From positions 558,001-622,000 of the forward strand of contig NZ_FNVA01000002.1 of NCBI RefSeq assembly GCF_900108185.1: a DNA stretch of 64,000 bases, in the 5' to 3' direction. Shown here piece after piece: positions 16,669 through 24,969 of this stretch; within the stretch, counting starts at the first letter, position 1; every line of letters begins with the position of its first letter. This stretch comes from Bryocella elongata. Lineage in GTDB: Bacteria; Acidobacteriota; Terriglobia; Terriglobales; Acidobacteriaceae. The translations under genes and the position numbers were made by a program. Below the pieces are notes generated by a model. That model was not told the origin of the DNA. It made no database searches and worked only from the letters and a program-made list of their open reading frames with translations.

Positions 16669-17448
16669 ATGGCGAATACCAACAACAAGCCGACGATCAT
16701 CAGCATGGCTGTGCTGGCCATTGCGATCTCCTCCGTGCTGCATGAGGGGCTGGGGCACGGTGTGGTGGCCTTGCTGCGCGGGGATATTCCGACGGAGCTG
16801 ACGAGCAATCATCTGTCGGACCTGCGTCCCGATCGGCTCGTGGATGTGGGTGGAACCCTCGTCAACCTGGTTGCAGGAGGCCTTTGCCTGTTTGCCTCCC
16901 GAAGGCTGGGCGAGCGGGCCAATCTGCGCTACTTTCTGTGGCTGGTGGGGTGCTTCAATCTGCTGGATGGCGCAGGGTACTTTCTGTTCTCGGGAATCCT
17001 GGGGCTTGGGGATTGGGCGGCGGCGATTGAGGGGCTGCCGCATCCGTATGTTCTGCGTGTCGTGATGTCAGTGCTGGGCGCTGCGCTCTACCGCTTCGTG
17101 GTGTGGGCGATGGCGCGGAGCATCGAGCCGTTCTGTCCAGATCGAGGGAGCAACCGTGACCTGTACAACACGGTGGGGCGGCTGCCGTACTACGCTGCCT
17201 GCGGCTTCTACTGCGTGGCGGGCGCGTTCGATCCTCTGGGGCCGAAGCTGCTGTTCCTGTCGACGATCCCGGCGGCGTTTGGAGGGCTGTCCGGCATGAT
17301 GTGGGCGGATGTGTTTCTTCCGAAGGTTGCCGCGAATGCGCGCGAGCCGCTTGCGGTGGCCCGCCAGCCAGCGTGGTGGATTGCGGCCATCGTCGTTGGG
17401 CTGGCGTACATCGTGATCCTGGGGCGCGGCGTGACCTTTGCGCACTGA
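16669..17448 (+). CDS. Polytopic membrane protein with HExxxH motif
   Basis: 259 residues with about six hydrophobic segments. The first segment (about 10-24) runs into HEGLGHG (His25, Glu26, His30), and a later DLYNTVGRLPYYAACGFY block may face the membrane. The motif resembles site-2-protease-like zinc motifs but with one extra residue between Glu and the second His, so HExxH peptidase activity is not established. Such proteins are usually annotated as hypothetical or M50-like. No partner gene suggests a role. It is divergent from the DedA-rhodanese gene and convergent with the DUF885 gene, with a strong terminator between. Confidence 0.75.
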   Translation: MANTNNKPTIISMAVLAIAISSVLHEGLGHGVVALLRGDIPTELTSNHLSDLRPDRLVDVGGTLVNLVAGGLCLFASRRLGERANLRYFLWLVGCFNLLDGAGYFLFSGILGLGDWAAAIEGLPHPYVLRVVMSVLGAALYRFVVWAMARSIEPFCPDRGSNRDLYNTVGRLPYYAACGFYCVAGAFDPLGPKLLFLSTIPAAFGGLSGMMWADVFLPKVAANAREPLAVARQPAWWIAAIVVGLAYIVILGRGVTFAH

Positions 17449-17475
17449 GTCGCAGAAGTCAGCCTCTGCTTAAAT

Positions 17476-17508
17476 GCGAATGGGCACGCTATGGGCGTGC
17501 CCATTCGC
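17476..17508. terminator. Bidirectional terminator hairpin
   Basis: Perfect 14-bp stem GCGAATGGGCACGC/GCGTGCCCATTCGC with a 5-nt loop, between convergent genes ending at 17448 and 17524. The T-run is weak on the plus strand (GTTGTG), so it relies on stem strength. Confidence 0.75.
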
Positions 17509-17523
17509 GTTGTGCCGCTGGAG

Positions 17524-19425
17524 TTACTTTTCCATGTCGGGGTAGGGGCCGATGCCGCCGCCCTTGATCCACGCTTCGAGGTACTCGTGGAGCACAGGGA
17601 GCGGGACGCCGCCTGTGGCGAGGACGGCGTCGTGGAAGGCGCGGAGGTTGAACTTGCGGCCCAGCACCTGCTCGGCGTGGTGGCGCTCGTTCAAGAGCTC
17701 GGTCATGCCCATGTAGTAGCTGAGTGCCTGGCCGGGCCAGGAGATGTAGCGGTCGACCTCCTCTTCGATGTCGTGCTCGGAGAGGACGGTGTTTTCACGG
17801 AGGTACTGCTGGGCCTGCTCGCGGGTCCAGCCCATGGCGTGCATGCCGGTATCCACGACGAGGCGTGAGGCGCGCCAGGACTGGAAGCTCAACATGCCGA
17901 ACTTTTCGTAGGGCGTGTGGTACATGTCCATCTCGGTGCCGAGGCGTTCGCAGTAGAGCGCCCAGCCTTCGCCGAAGGCCGAACCGCCACCGCGGAAGCC
18001 GTCGGGATCGGCGTGCTCGCGCGCGATGAGGCCCGCCCACGAGTGCCCCGGAGCAGCCTCATGCAATGTCAGCGCGGGCATGCCGTAGAGCGGACGCGAC
18101 GGCAGGTCATAGAGGTTGATGGAGAAACCGCCGGGACCGCCGAAGCCCGCGGGCTGGTAGGGAGCGACCTCGTCCGGGACCGGGTGAACGCCGAAGCGTC
18201 CGCGGGGCATGTAGCCGAAGTAGCGGTCGGCCTTATCGTCGAACTCCTTCATCATGTACGACACCGCGCCGAGGAGTTCTTCCTTGGTCTTAGGGTAGAA
18301 CTGTGGATCGGTGCGGAGGAACTTGAGAAAGGCCGGGAAGTCGCCCTGGAACTTGGCCTCCACCATGGTGTCGAGCATCTCCTGGTGGATCTTCGCGACC
18401 TCGGTGAGGCCGAAGGCGTGGATGTCTTCGGCGGACATGTCGAGCGTGGTGTAACGCTTGATCTGGGCCTTGTAGTAGGCCTTGCCGTCGGGGAGATCCG
18501 TGGCCGCGATGGACTTGACGGTATTGGGGTAGTAGTCGTTGTTCCAGAAGAGAAGGAGCTTCTGGTAGGCGGGGATGACCTTGGCTTCGATGACCTGCTT
18601 GCCTTCGGCGCGCAGGCGGGCCTGCTCGGCGAGGTTGATGGTGGAGGGCATGTGCTGGAAGGCCTTCCAGTAGGGCGTGTCGTCTGCGCTCTTGGCGTTG
18701 GCGATGGGCGCGATGGTCTGGTCGCGGCCGAGGAGGGTGATCTTGGGCGGGGTGAAGCCGCGAGCCAGGCCAGACTTCATGTTGGCGGTGTTCTCGTCAA
18801 AGAAGCGCGGGAGATCGGAGAGCCACTCCATGTAGTTGAGGTAGTCCTGCTCGGTGCGGAAGCCGCGCTGGCCGGTGCCCTGGGCGCCTGTCCAGAAGGT
18901 TTCGAGCGAGTTGACGGGCTTCTCCCACTCCTTGAACTTCTGGGAGTCCAGCTGGGTGCCGATCTGATACTGGTAGATCTCGAGGTTGATGCGCTCGGGC
19001 TCGGTCATGCTGGCGATATCGAGCTTGTCGAGCTGGGCGGCGACGCTCTTGAGGTGCTCGTACTCGCTGGCCTGGGTGGCGGGATCGACGGAGCGGAACT
19101 CCTTGGGCTGGATGCGGCCGAAGCGGCGCGGATCGACGTATCCACGCTGGGTCTCACGCCACTTGCGGTCGGCGGTGTGGATCTCCCTGAGCTCGAGGCC
19201 AGCTTTGGTCGGCGGACCTTGCGGGAAGGGCGAGACCGGGGCCGGGCTGCCCTCGTCTCCTGCTGCGGCGGACGGCGCGTCGGTGGGAGCAGGCTTCGCG
19301 GAAGGGGTCGCGGCTGCTGGTGCTGCGGGCTTCGCTGCGGGAGCCTGAGCGGCTGCAAGGCCCGCTAACGACAAGATCGATACCGCGACCGTCGACACGG
19401 CTACGGAAACACGTGCTGCACGCAT
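17524..19425 (-). CDS. Exported DUF885 family protein (putative metallo-carboxypeptidase-like)
   Basis: 633 residues. A signal peptide (VSVAVSTVAVSILSLAGLAAAQA) is followed by an Ala/Pro-rich spacer of about 45 residues and then the DUF885 domain to the end. The domain has the motif LTLHEAAPGHSW, an HExxPGH form shared with zinc peptidases, the late FGEGWALYCERLG helix with a possible third ligand Glu, and the closing WPGQALSYYMG. DUF885 proteins are often secreted and clustered with S9/M28 peptidases. The role is probably periplasmic peptide cleavage; this is inferred. The start at 19425 is chosen because it begins the signal peptide. Confidence 0.88.
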   Translation of the reverse strand: MRAARVSVAVSTVAVSILSLAGLAAAQAPAAKPAAPAAATPSAKPAPTDAPSAAAGDEGSPAPVSPFPQGPPTKAGLELREIHTADRKWRETQRGYVDPRRFGRIQPKEFRSVDPATQASEYEHLKSVAAQLDKLDIASMTEPERINLEIYQYQIGTQLDSQKFKEWEKPVNSLETFWTGAQGTGQRGFRTEQDYLNYMEWLSDLPRFFDENTANMKSGLARGFTPPKITLLGRDQTIAPIANAKSADDTPYWKAFQHMPSTINLAEQARLRAEGKQVIEAKVIPAYQKLLLFWNNDYYPNTVKSIAATDLPDGKAYYKAQIKRYTTLDMSAEDIHAFGLTEVAKIHQEMLDTMVEAKFQGDFPAFLKFLRTDPQFYPKTKEELLGAVSYMMKEFDDKADRYFGYMPRGRFGVHPVPDEVAPYQPAGFGGPGGFSINLYDLPSRPLYGMPALTLHEAAPGHSWAGLIAREHADPDGFRGGGSAFGEGWALYCERLGTEMDMYHTPYEKFGMLSFQSWRASRLVVDTGMHAMGWTREQAQQYLRENTVLSEHDIEEEVDRYISWPGQALSYYMGMTELLNERHHAEQVLGRKFNLRAFHDAVLATGGVPLPVLHEYLEAWIKGGGIGPYPDMEK

Positions 19426-19668
19426 GTGATGTCCAGAAAGAAAGTGGATTTGGGTGCCTACGGTACTTATACGGGCTCGCGAGCGAAAGGACGCGGGGCA
19501 GCGGAGATTCGTCAACGGAGAGGCGATGCGATGTAGCCGTGAGGTACGGAAGTTCGAGTCTGAAGGCTTCCATCTGCCTTGGCTACCGAAGCCCTTTCGG
19601 GGTCCTTCGTCTTCGTGCTGCTGCGCAGCACTCCGCGCGGGATGACATCGGAGAGAGCGCCTTTCGCA
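19426..19668. other. Gap with a family D repeat variant
   Basis: 243 nt between two minus-strand genes. At about 19588-19652 it carries the words CCCTTTCGGGGTCCTTCG, GTGCTGCTGCGCAGCAC and GGGATGAC, a variant of the palindrome family D. Confidence 0.5.
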
Positions 19669-20247
19669 CTACGCGCGTTCGAAGTGGAAGAGGAGCCGCT
19701 GCTTGCTGGGGACGGGCTTGCCGGACTTGGTGGCGGGGTAGAAGGTCCAGGTCTGGAGGACAGCGAGCACTGCCTCGTCGACGCCGTGGCCGAGGCCCTG
19801 GTCGACCTGCGTGTCGACGACTTTGCCGTCTTGATCGATGACGATATCGATGACGATGTCGCCGCGCGTGCCGTGGGGAAGGGCGGCGAGGTCGGGCTTG
19901 GGATCGGGGAAGAAGCTGGCCATGGCGAGCTCGACGTCGGCATCACCGGTGGGATCGCCACCGCTGCTGGGCGGAGGCGGTGGTGGTGGCTCCTTCATGG
20001 CGAGCTTTGGCTCTTCTTTCGGGCGGATGATCTTCGGCTTGGGCGGGTGAACCACCGCGGTGTGGCCGGGAGCGTACGGCACCAGGATCCTGGCGTCGAT
20101 GTGGGGATGGGCTGGAAGCCTGGCGACGCCGCGGATCTGGTACGTGAGGGCGGCGATCACAAGGAGATGCAGCACCACGGACGCAGCCTTCTGAAAAGAC
20201 TTGCCACCGTGATCAGGGTGTGTCGCATTCAGGGAGACCAGTTCCAT
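19669..20247 (-). CDS. TonB-like energy transducer
   Basis: 192 residues. One membrane segment near residues 20-40 (AASVVLHLLVIAALTYQI) is followed by a periplasmic proline-rich stretch with EEPKL and EPPPPPPP. The C-terminal TonB domain has GDIVIDIVIDQDGKVVDTQV, VDEAVLAVLQTWTFYPATKSGKPV and the final FHFERA. TonB couples the proton motive force via ExbB/ExbD to outer-membrane receptors. No exbBD or receptor gene is nearby, so the partner is unknown; such orphan TonB-family proteins are common in Acidobacteria. Confidence 0.88.
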   Translation of the reverse strand: MELVSLNATHPDHGGKSFQKAASVVLHLLVIAALTYQIRGVARLPAHPHIDARILVPYAPGHTAVVHPPKPKIIRPKEEPKLAMKEPPPPPPPSSGGDPTGDADVELAMASFFPDPKPDLAALPHGTRGDIVIDIVIDQDGKVVDTQVDQGLGHGVDEAVLAVLQTWTFYPATKSGKPVPSKQRLLFHFERA

Positions 20248-20493
20248 ACGACATCATAGCCAGCACTTGCCGGACCGCAAGAAAAGAATTTCAGCGGAAG
20301 ATTGCAGAAGGCGGTGTGCTCCAGGGGGTGGCGCTGGGGGATAGTGGTCACGGTGGTTGGCATGTGACGGGAAGGTGAAGGGGCTCTGTCGGGGGCGCAA
20401 AAAGCGGGTCAGTGTGAAGAGAATTCTCGGGACGCGAGGGGGAGGGAATCCCAGGGCGAGAAGTGTGGCTATGCGACCACGGTTCCAGACGCA

Positions 20494-20519
20494 GAAAAAC
20501 CCCACGGCTTGGGTGGGGT
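20494..20519 (-). terminator. Intrinsic terminator of the initiator tRNA
   Basis: On the minus strand the stem ACCCCAC/GTGGGGT with a 7-nt loop is followed by TTTTT, starting 25 nt behind the tRNA 3' end. Confidence 0.9.
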
Positions 20520-20540
20520 CCAGGCTGGTACAAATCTTGT

Positions 20541-20620
<80 letters not shown>

Positions 20621-20625
20621 AAATC

Positions 20626-20654
20626 AGTATAGGACGGATCAATGCCGTGGGTCA
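20626..20654 (-). promoter_or_regulatory. Sigma-70-type promoter of the initiator tRNA
   Basis: On the minus strand TTGACC (20654-20649), a 17-nt spacer and TATACT (20631-20626). The -10 element ends only 5 nt before the tRNA 5' end, so transcription should start at or next to the mature first base. Confidence 0.7.
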
Positions 20655-20957
20655 AACGAGTGACTGTTTGGCGAAGATGCGTCGAAAGAATGGGCTTTGT
20701 GGGGTGATTCTGTGGGTTGGGATTGGGAGCGGAAGGTCCTATCGTGAGATAACGGAACTTTTTCCTCTGCCTCGCGTCTTTGCAAGTGGCTACTGACGCC
20801 GTTGCTTCGGTATGTTCCCGCATCCAATGGAGAGAGTGGACGGGCCGAGTGACGAGATGGCAGGTCTCGACCTGGGGTTGTGGTTCAGGGTCGAGACGGG
20901 GCCGGGTTTTTATGCCGTGCGGGCGCGAGTCGTCTGCATGTGCCAGGAGGAAGAACG
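20655..20957. other. Upstream region of the BON-domain gene
   Basis: About 300 nt between the tRNA promoter and the BON-domain gene. It should hold that gene's promoter, but no good -35/-10 pair was recognised. An AGGAGGAAG ribosome binding site ends 5 nt before the ATG at 20958. Confidence 0.45.
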
Positions 20958-22244
20958 ATGCGATCGCACAGGATGATGGGAGCTCACGGCGTGATGGTGC
21001 TTGCTGGAGGTCTCATGCTGGCAGCAGCGGCGGGTGCCCAGACGCAACCGACCACGCAGCTGACGGATGCCGAGATTGAGTCGAATGTGCTGCGTGCACT
21101 GGCCGGAGCTTCCGACCTGTCGACGCAGAACATCCAGACGTCGACGGTGTATGGCGTGGTGACCTTGTCCGGCAACGTGAACAACGAAGCGCAGCGGACG
21201 AAGGCGGAGAACCTGGCGGCGCGGACGAACGGTGTGAAGAAGGTGGTGGATGAGCTGACACTGGGCGATACGCCGGCGCAGCCACCGGCGGGATCGAGTT
21301 CAGCAGATCAGGCGCCGCCTCCGGGCTGGGTGCTGCAGTCGGATGGCACGTATGCACCTCCGGCGGGCGATCAGCCGACGGGGGGATCGCAGCCGGCGCA
21401 GGCTTCGGCGAGCCAGCCGCAGCCTTCCTACAGCCAGCAGCAGCCGGCGTACTCGCAGTCGCAGGCGCCGCAGGGCTATCCGCAGCAACAGGGTTATCCG
21501 CAGCAGCAGTATCCACCGCGTCAGCCGATGTATGCGGGACAGCAGGGGCCGTCGTATGTGCCGCCTCCGGGCGCCGCGGCGGGTCAGCGCGCGGGGATTC
21601 CGGCGACGGTGGTGCAGGGCTCGACGCTGCAGATCCGGATCAACAACGGGCTGGACTCGAAGCACACGCAGCCGGGCACGGCGTTCAGCGGCACGGTGTT
21701 GAATGACATTGTCGCGAACGGTGTGGTGGCGGTGCCGCGTGGGGCGCAGGTCTCGGGCGTGGTGGTGGATTCCAAGTCTGCCGGTGCGCTGAAGGGTCGT
21801 GGCGAGCTGGCGCTGCAGCTGAACAGCCTGACGATGGGCGGACAGTTGTATCCGCTGAACACGGATGTGTGGCAGCGTGAGGGCGCCGACAAGACGAACC
21901 GCACGGTAGGCAGCGCGGTGGGTCTGGGTGCTTTGGGAGCGCTGTTTGGTGCAGTAGCTGGCGGCGGCGCGGGCGCGGCGATCGGTGCGGGCGTGGGTGG
22001 AGCAGCCGGTGTGGCGAGCTCGGCGGCGTCCGGCGGCGGGCAGATTGTGGTTCCACCGGAGTCGGTGCTGACCTTCCATGTGGCGCAGCCGCTGCCGGTA
22101 CGCACGGTGTCGGAGCAGGAGATGGCCCGGCTGGCGTATGGCGCGGGGCCGGCACCGCAAGGTCCGCAGCCGATGCGCCGGTACTGCCGCCCTTACTATG
22201 GGTGCTATTGGGGACCGGCTCCTGTGCCGCCTCCGGGATACTAA
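20958..22244 (+). CDS. Exported BON-domain protein with Gln/Pro/Tyr-rich linker and glycine-zipper segment
   Basis: 428 residues. A signal peptide (GVMVLAGGLMLAAAAGAQ) is followed by a BON domain (about 36-100: DAEIESNVLRALAG, VVTLSGNVNNEAQRTKAENLA, VKKVVDEL). A long low-complexity linker follows, with PQQQGYPQQQ repeats. A second domain (about 215-320) has PATVVQGSTLQIRINNGLDS and AVPRGAQVSGVVVDSK. A glycine zipper (ALGALFGAVAGGGAGAAIGAG) and a CRPYYGCYW tail close the protein. BON domains bind phospholipid or peptidoglycan interfaces, so a cell-envelope role is likely. The ATG at 20958 is set by the strong AGGAGGAAG site. A long terminator stem follows. Confidence 0.85.
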   Translation: MRSHRMMGAHGVMVLAGGLMLAAAAGAQTQPTTQLTDAEIESNVLRALAGASDLSTQNIQTSTVYGVVTLSGNVNNEAQRTKAENLAARTNGVKKVVDELTLGDTPAQPPAGSSSADQAPPPGWVLQSDGTYAPPAGDQPTGGSQPAQASASQPQPSYSQQQPAYSQSQAPQGYPQQQGYPQQQYPPRQPMYAGQQGPSYVPPPGAAAGQRAGIPATVVQGSTLQIRINNGLDSKHTQPGTAFSGTVLNDIVANGVVAVPRGAQVSGVVVDSKSAGALKGRGELALQLNSLTMGGQLYPLNTDVWQREGADKTNRTVGSAVGLGALGALFGAVAGGGAGAAIGAGVGGAAGVASSAASGGGQIVVPPESVLTFHVAQPLPVRTVSEQEMARLAYGAGPAPQGPQPMRRYCRPYYGCYWGPAPVPPPGY

Positions 22245-22610
22245 AGCGTACGAAGAGATCGAACGCGGCTTCAGTCTTCGGGGACCGAATATCCCGGAGG
22301 CTGAGGCCGTTTTTGTTTCTGGGGGGCCTGATGACCCTGGGCGTTCTGGGCGGTGCGACGGAAAACAGGGGTTCCTCGGCTACGCTTCGGAATGGCGAGT
22401 GAAGGGGAGTGCGACCTCTGGCCAGGTGTCAATCGGGGCGGATCGGCGCAAAAGCGCGTCACTGCTGATTTATACTTCTCCCGAGCCCCTGCACGCAGGC
22501 GTGGCGCGTCCTGTGGAAGCAGGCGTTGGATGGCCGTGCGCAAAAACCCGGGCTGAGCTCGGTCTCGCGAGAGTGCGAGGCCGCCTCGATATGAAGGTCG
22601 TCAGCCAAGC
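22245..22610. other. Gap with terminator and a family D repeat
   Basis: 366 nt between the BON-domain gene and the PpiD-like gene. It holds the terminator at 22266-22314, a family D repeat at 22364-22398 (AGGGGTTCCTCGG, then CGGAATGGCGA) and about 200 nt of presumed promoter region. The open frames crossing it have no recognisable product. Confidence 0.5.
22266..22314 (+). terminator. Long-stem intrinsic terminator of the BON-domain gene
   Basis: A 17-bp stem including G-U pairs (CGGCTTCAGTCTTCGGG against CCCGGAGGCTGAGGCCG), a 10-nt loop, then TTTTTG. Confidence 0.88.
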
Positions 22611-24593
22611 ATGATTCGCATTCTGCAAAGAGACAACGCGTTCACCAAGGTAATTTTTGCGCTGATTATCGGCGCCACCATTGTGCTCATGGTGATCTTC
22701 CTCGTACCCGGCATCTTTGACAATGGCGCTGCCGGCGACGCGACGCTGTTTGCCACGGTGAAGGATCCGGGCTGGATGGGCCGGCTTTCGAGCGGCACCC
22801 CGGTGACGATGCAGGAGGTGCAGAACCTGGCTCGTCAGCAGGCTGCGCGCCAGCAGATTCCTCCGGCCTACGTGCAGCAGCTGATGCCGATGCTGATGAA
22901 CCGCGCGGGACAGATTGAAGTGGAGCGCCAGGTGCTGGTGCACGAGGCGGATCGCCTCGGCCTGCAGGTGAGCGATTCCGACCTGGCGACGTTCCTGCAG
23001 CATGGACCGTACGCGGATGCGCTGTTCCCCGAAGGCAAGTTCATCGGTCAGGACAAGTACATCAATTTCGTGGAACAGTTCGGGCTGTCGGTTACCGACT
23101 TCGAGACGCAGCTGAAGATCGACCTCGAGCTGCAGCGTCTTGAGTCGCTGATCACAGGCGGCGTGACGGTGTCTGACGCGGCGGTCCACACCGAAGCGCT
23201 GCAGGCCGGCACGAAGGTGAAGTTCGACTACGCGGTGCTCTCGGGCGACGATGTGAAGAAGAGCATCAACCCGAGCGATGCGGAGCTGGAGACGTTCTTC
23301 AAGCAGAACGCAGCTCGGTATGCCAATGCGGTGCCGGAGCAGCGCAAGATTTCGTTCTTTGCGTTCGACAACTCGCAGCTGCCGGGCGGCGCGCCTGCGG
23401 TGAGCGATGCGGACGTGCAGAGCTACTACAACGGCCACGTGGCGCAGTACAAGACGGAAGAAGAGGTCAAGACGCGTCACATCCTGATCACTGTCGCCAA
23501 GGGTGCGGACGCGAAGACCGACGCAGCGGCCAAGGCGAAGGCGCAGGATGTGCTGAACCAGCTGAAGGGCGGAGCGAGCTTTGCCGACCTGGCGAAGAAG
23601 TACTCGGAGGACCCGGGTTCGAAGGACACGGGCGGCGAGCTGCCGATGATCCCGACGAGCGGTCTGGATCCGGCGTATGCGCAGGCTGCGATGAAGCTGA
23701 ACCCCGGTCAGACCTCCGACCTGGTGCGCTCGAGCTTCGGATATCACATCATCCAGACGGAAGAGAAGCATGGCGCTGGCGCCAAGCCGCTGAGCGAGGT
23801 CAAGGACCAGATCAAGGCCCAGCTGGTGAGCACGAAGGCTGCAGCTGCGGCGCAGAACTATGCCGGTCAGCTGGTGGCTGAGGCTGGCAAGAACGGCCTG
23901 CAGAAGACTGCGGAAGCGCATCACCTGCAGGTGACGACGACGGGCTTCCTGAAGCCGACGGACGTGGTGCCGAGCCTTCCGGACTCGACGCAGCTGATGC
24001 AGAGCGCCTTCGTCGCAAAGAAGGATGCCGCGCCGCAGATGGCGTCGACCGGGGAAGGTTTTGCGATCTTCCAGGTGGCTGACATTCAGGCCGCGCATGC
24101 ACCGAACTTCGCGGACGCGAAGGCGCAGATCCTGGACAACTATCGCAGCCAGCAGGTTCCTGAGATTCTTCAGGCGCAGCTGATCAAGCTGTCGAACCGG
24201 GCGAAGGAGCTTCACGATCTGAAGAAGGCTGCGGCCGAGCTGAAGATTCCTGTGAAGTCGAGCGACCTGGTGGGCCGCGACGCGCAGGTGCCGGATCTCG
24301 GCTCGATGGGCGGCCCGGCTGCCGTGGTGTTCTCGCTGCCGCAGGGTGGCATCTCGGCTCCGATCAACACGGGCACGATCGGCACGGTGATCGAAGTGAA
24401 CGAGAAGCAGGAGCCGACCGCGGACGATCTCGCCAAGGCTGTCGCGCAGACGCACGACAAGATGCTGCAGGAGAAGCGGAACGAGGTGTTCGGCATCTTC
24501 GTGGGCACGCTGGTCGAGCGTTATGCGAAGAACGGCGGCATCGTCTACAGCAAGAAGCAGCAGGCAGCGCAGCAGAGCCCGTTGGGGCAGTAA
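22611..24593 (+). CDS. PpiD-like periplasmic peptidyl-prolyl isomerase/chaperone
   Basis: 660 residues, close to PpiD length. One N-terminal membrane anchor (about 13-35: KVIFALIIGATIVLMVIFLV) and a SurA_N/PpiD-type N domain come first. A parvulin domain (about 285-390) follows with VKTRHILITVAKGAD, LKGGASFADLAKKYSEDPGSKDTGGELPM and SSFGYHIIQ. A long C-terminal part has a second degenerate domain. PpiD is anchored in the inner membrane and works on proteins leaving the Sec translocon; this role is inferred by family. No operon partner. A heptamer repeat and a terminator follow the stop. Confidence 0.88.
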   Translation: MIRILQRDNAFTKVIFALIIGATIVLMVIFLVPGIFDNGAAGDATLFATVKDPGWMGRLSSGTPVTMQEVQNLARQQAARQQIPPAYVQQLMPMLMNRAGQIEVERQVLVHEADRLGLQVSDSDLATFLQHGPYADALFPEGKFIGQDKYINFVEQFGLSVTDFETQLKIDLELQRLESLITGGVTVSDAAVHTEALQAGTKVKFDYAVLSGDDVKKSINPSDAELETFFKQNAARYANAVPEQRKISFFAFDNSQLPGGAPAVSDADVQSYYNGHVAQYKTEEEVKTRHILITVAKGADAKTDAAAKAKAQDVLNQLKGGASFADLAKKYSEDPGSKDTGGELPMIPTSGLDPAYAQAAMKLNPGQTSDLVRSSFGYHIIQTEEKHGAGAKPLSEVKDQIKAQLVSTKAAAAAQNYAGQLVAEAGKNGLQKTAEAHHLQVTTTGFLKPTDVVPSLPDSTQLMQSAFVAKKDAAPQMASTGEGFAIFQVADIQAAHAPNFADAKAQILDNYRSQQVPEILQAQLIKLSNRAKELHDLKKAAAELKIPVKSSDLVGRDAQVPDLGSMGGPAAVVFSLPQGGISAPINTGTIGTVIEVNEKQEPTADDLAKAVAQTHDKMLQEKRNEVFGIFVGTLVERYAKNGGIVYSKKQQAAQQSPLGQ

Positions 24594-24602
24594 GGGCTGG
24601 AT

Positions 24603-24636
24603 GGTGGCTGCTAGCCGCTAGCTATTAGCTCTTAGG
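24603..24636. repeat. Heptamer repeat behind the PpiD-like gene
   Basis: GTGGCTG, CTAGCCG, CTAGCTA, TTAGCTC, TTAGG: period 7, lying between the stop codon and the terminator. Confidence 0.75.
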
Positions 24637-24643
24637 AAAAGCG

Positions 24644-24679
24644 AAGGGCGTCCGATGTTCCGGACGCCCTTTGTGTTTG
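24644..24679 (+). terminator. Intrinsic terminator of the PpiD-like gene
   Basis: Perfect 11-bp stem AAGGGCGTCCG/CGGACGCCCTT with a 6-nt loop, then TGTGTTTGT. Confidence 0.9.
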
Positions 24680-24969
24680 TGGGCAGGTGTAGCTGTTGAG
24701 CGTTGCGGGGACTTGCGAAGACATTTGTGGTCAGAAGCTCTCCGGCGGCCTTCGGCTACGAGGGATGTGGCAGGTTCTTTCGGCATCGCTCAGGATGACA
24801 ATTTCGGGTATCGGGTATCGGGTTGCCATGGGGCTGCTTCGCGGCGGATCGCACTTCATCGCGTATGTTGCATCTGTTGCGAAGTTTCGGTGGAATGAAT
24901 GCAGCATCTCCGCCGCCGGTCTGCGCGTCGAACGCAGGGTGAGCTTGTGGGGCTCACGAAGGAGGTCCT

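Larger units (their letters stand above)
24594..24969. other. Gap with heptamer repeats, terminator and family D repeat
   Basis: 376 nt. It contains heptamers right after the stop (24603-24636), the terminator at 24644-24679, a family D variant (about 24759-24795, GGTTCTTTCGGC then CAGGATGACA) and a second heptamer run TCGGGTA, TCGGGTA, TCGGGTT (24804-24829). The end carries the malQ ribosome binding site. Confidence 0.6.

Noticed and set aside
17917-19368. 483-codon plus-strand frame opposite the DUF885 gene
   Set aside because: Val/Gly/Glu-rich antisense composition, no domain, no ribosome binding site.
22470-24455. Long minus-strand frame (661 codons) opposite the PpiD-like gene
   Set aside because: It mirrors the plus-strand gene, is Arg/Leu/His-rich and has no recognisable domain; GC-rich shadow frame.
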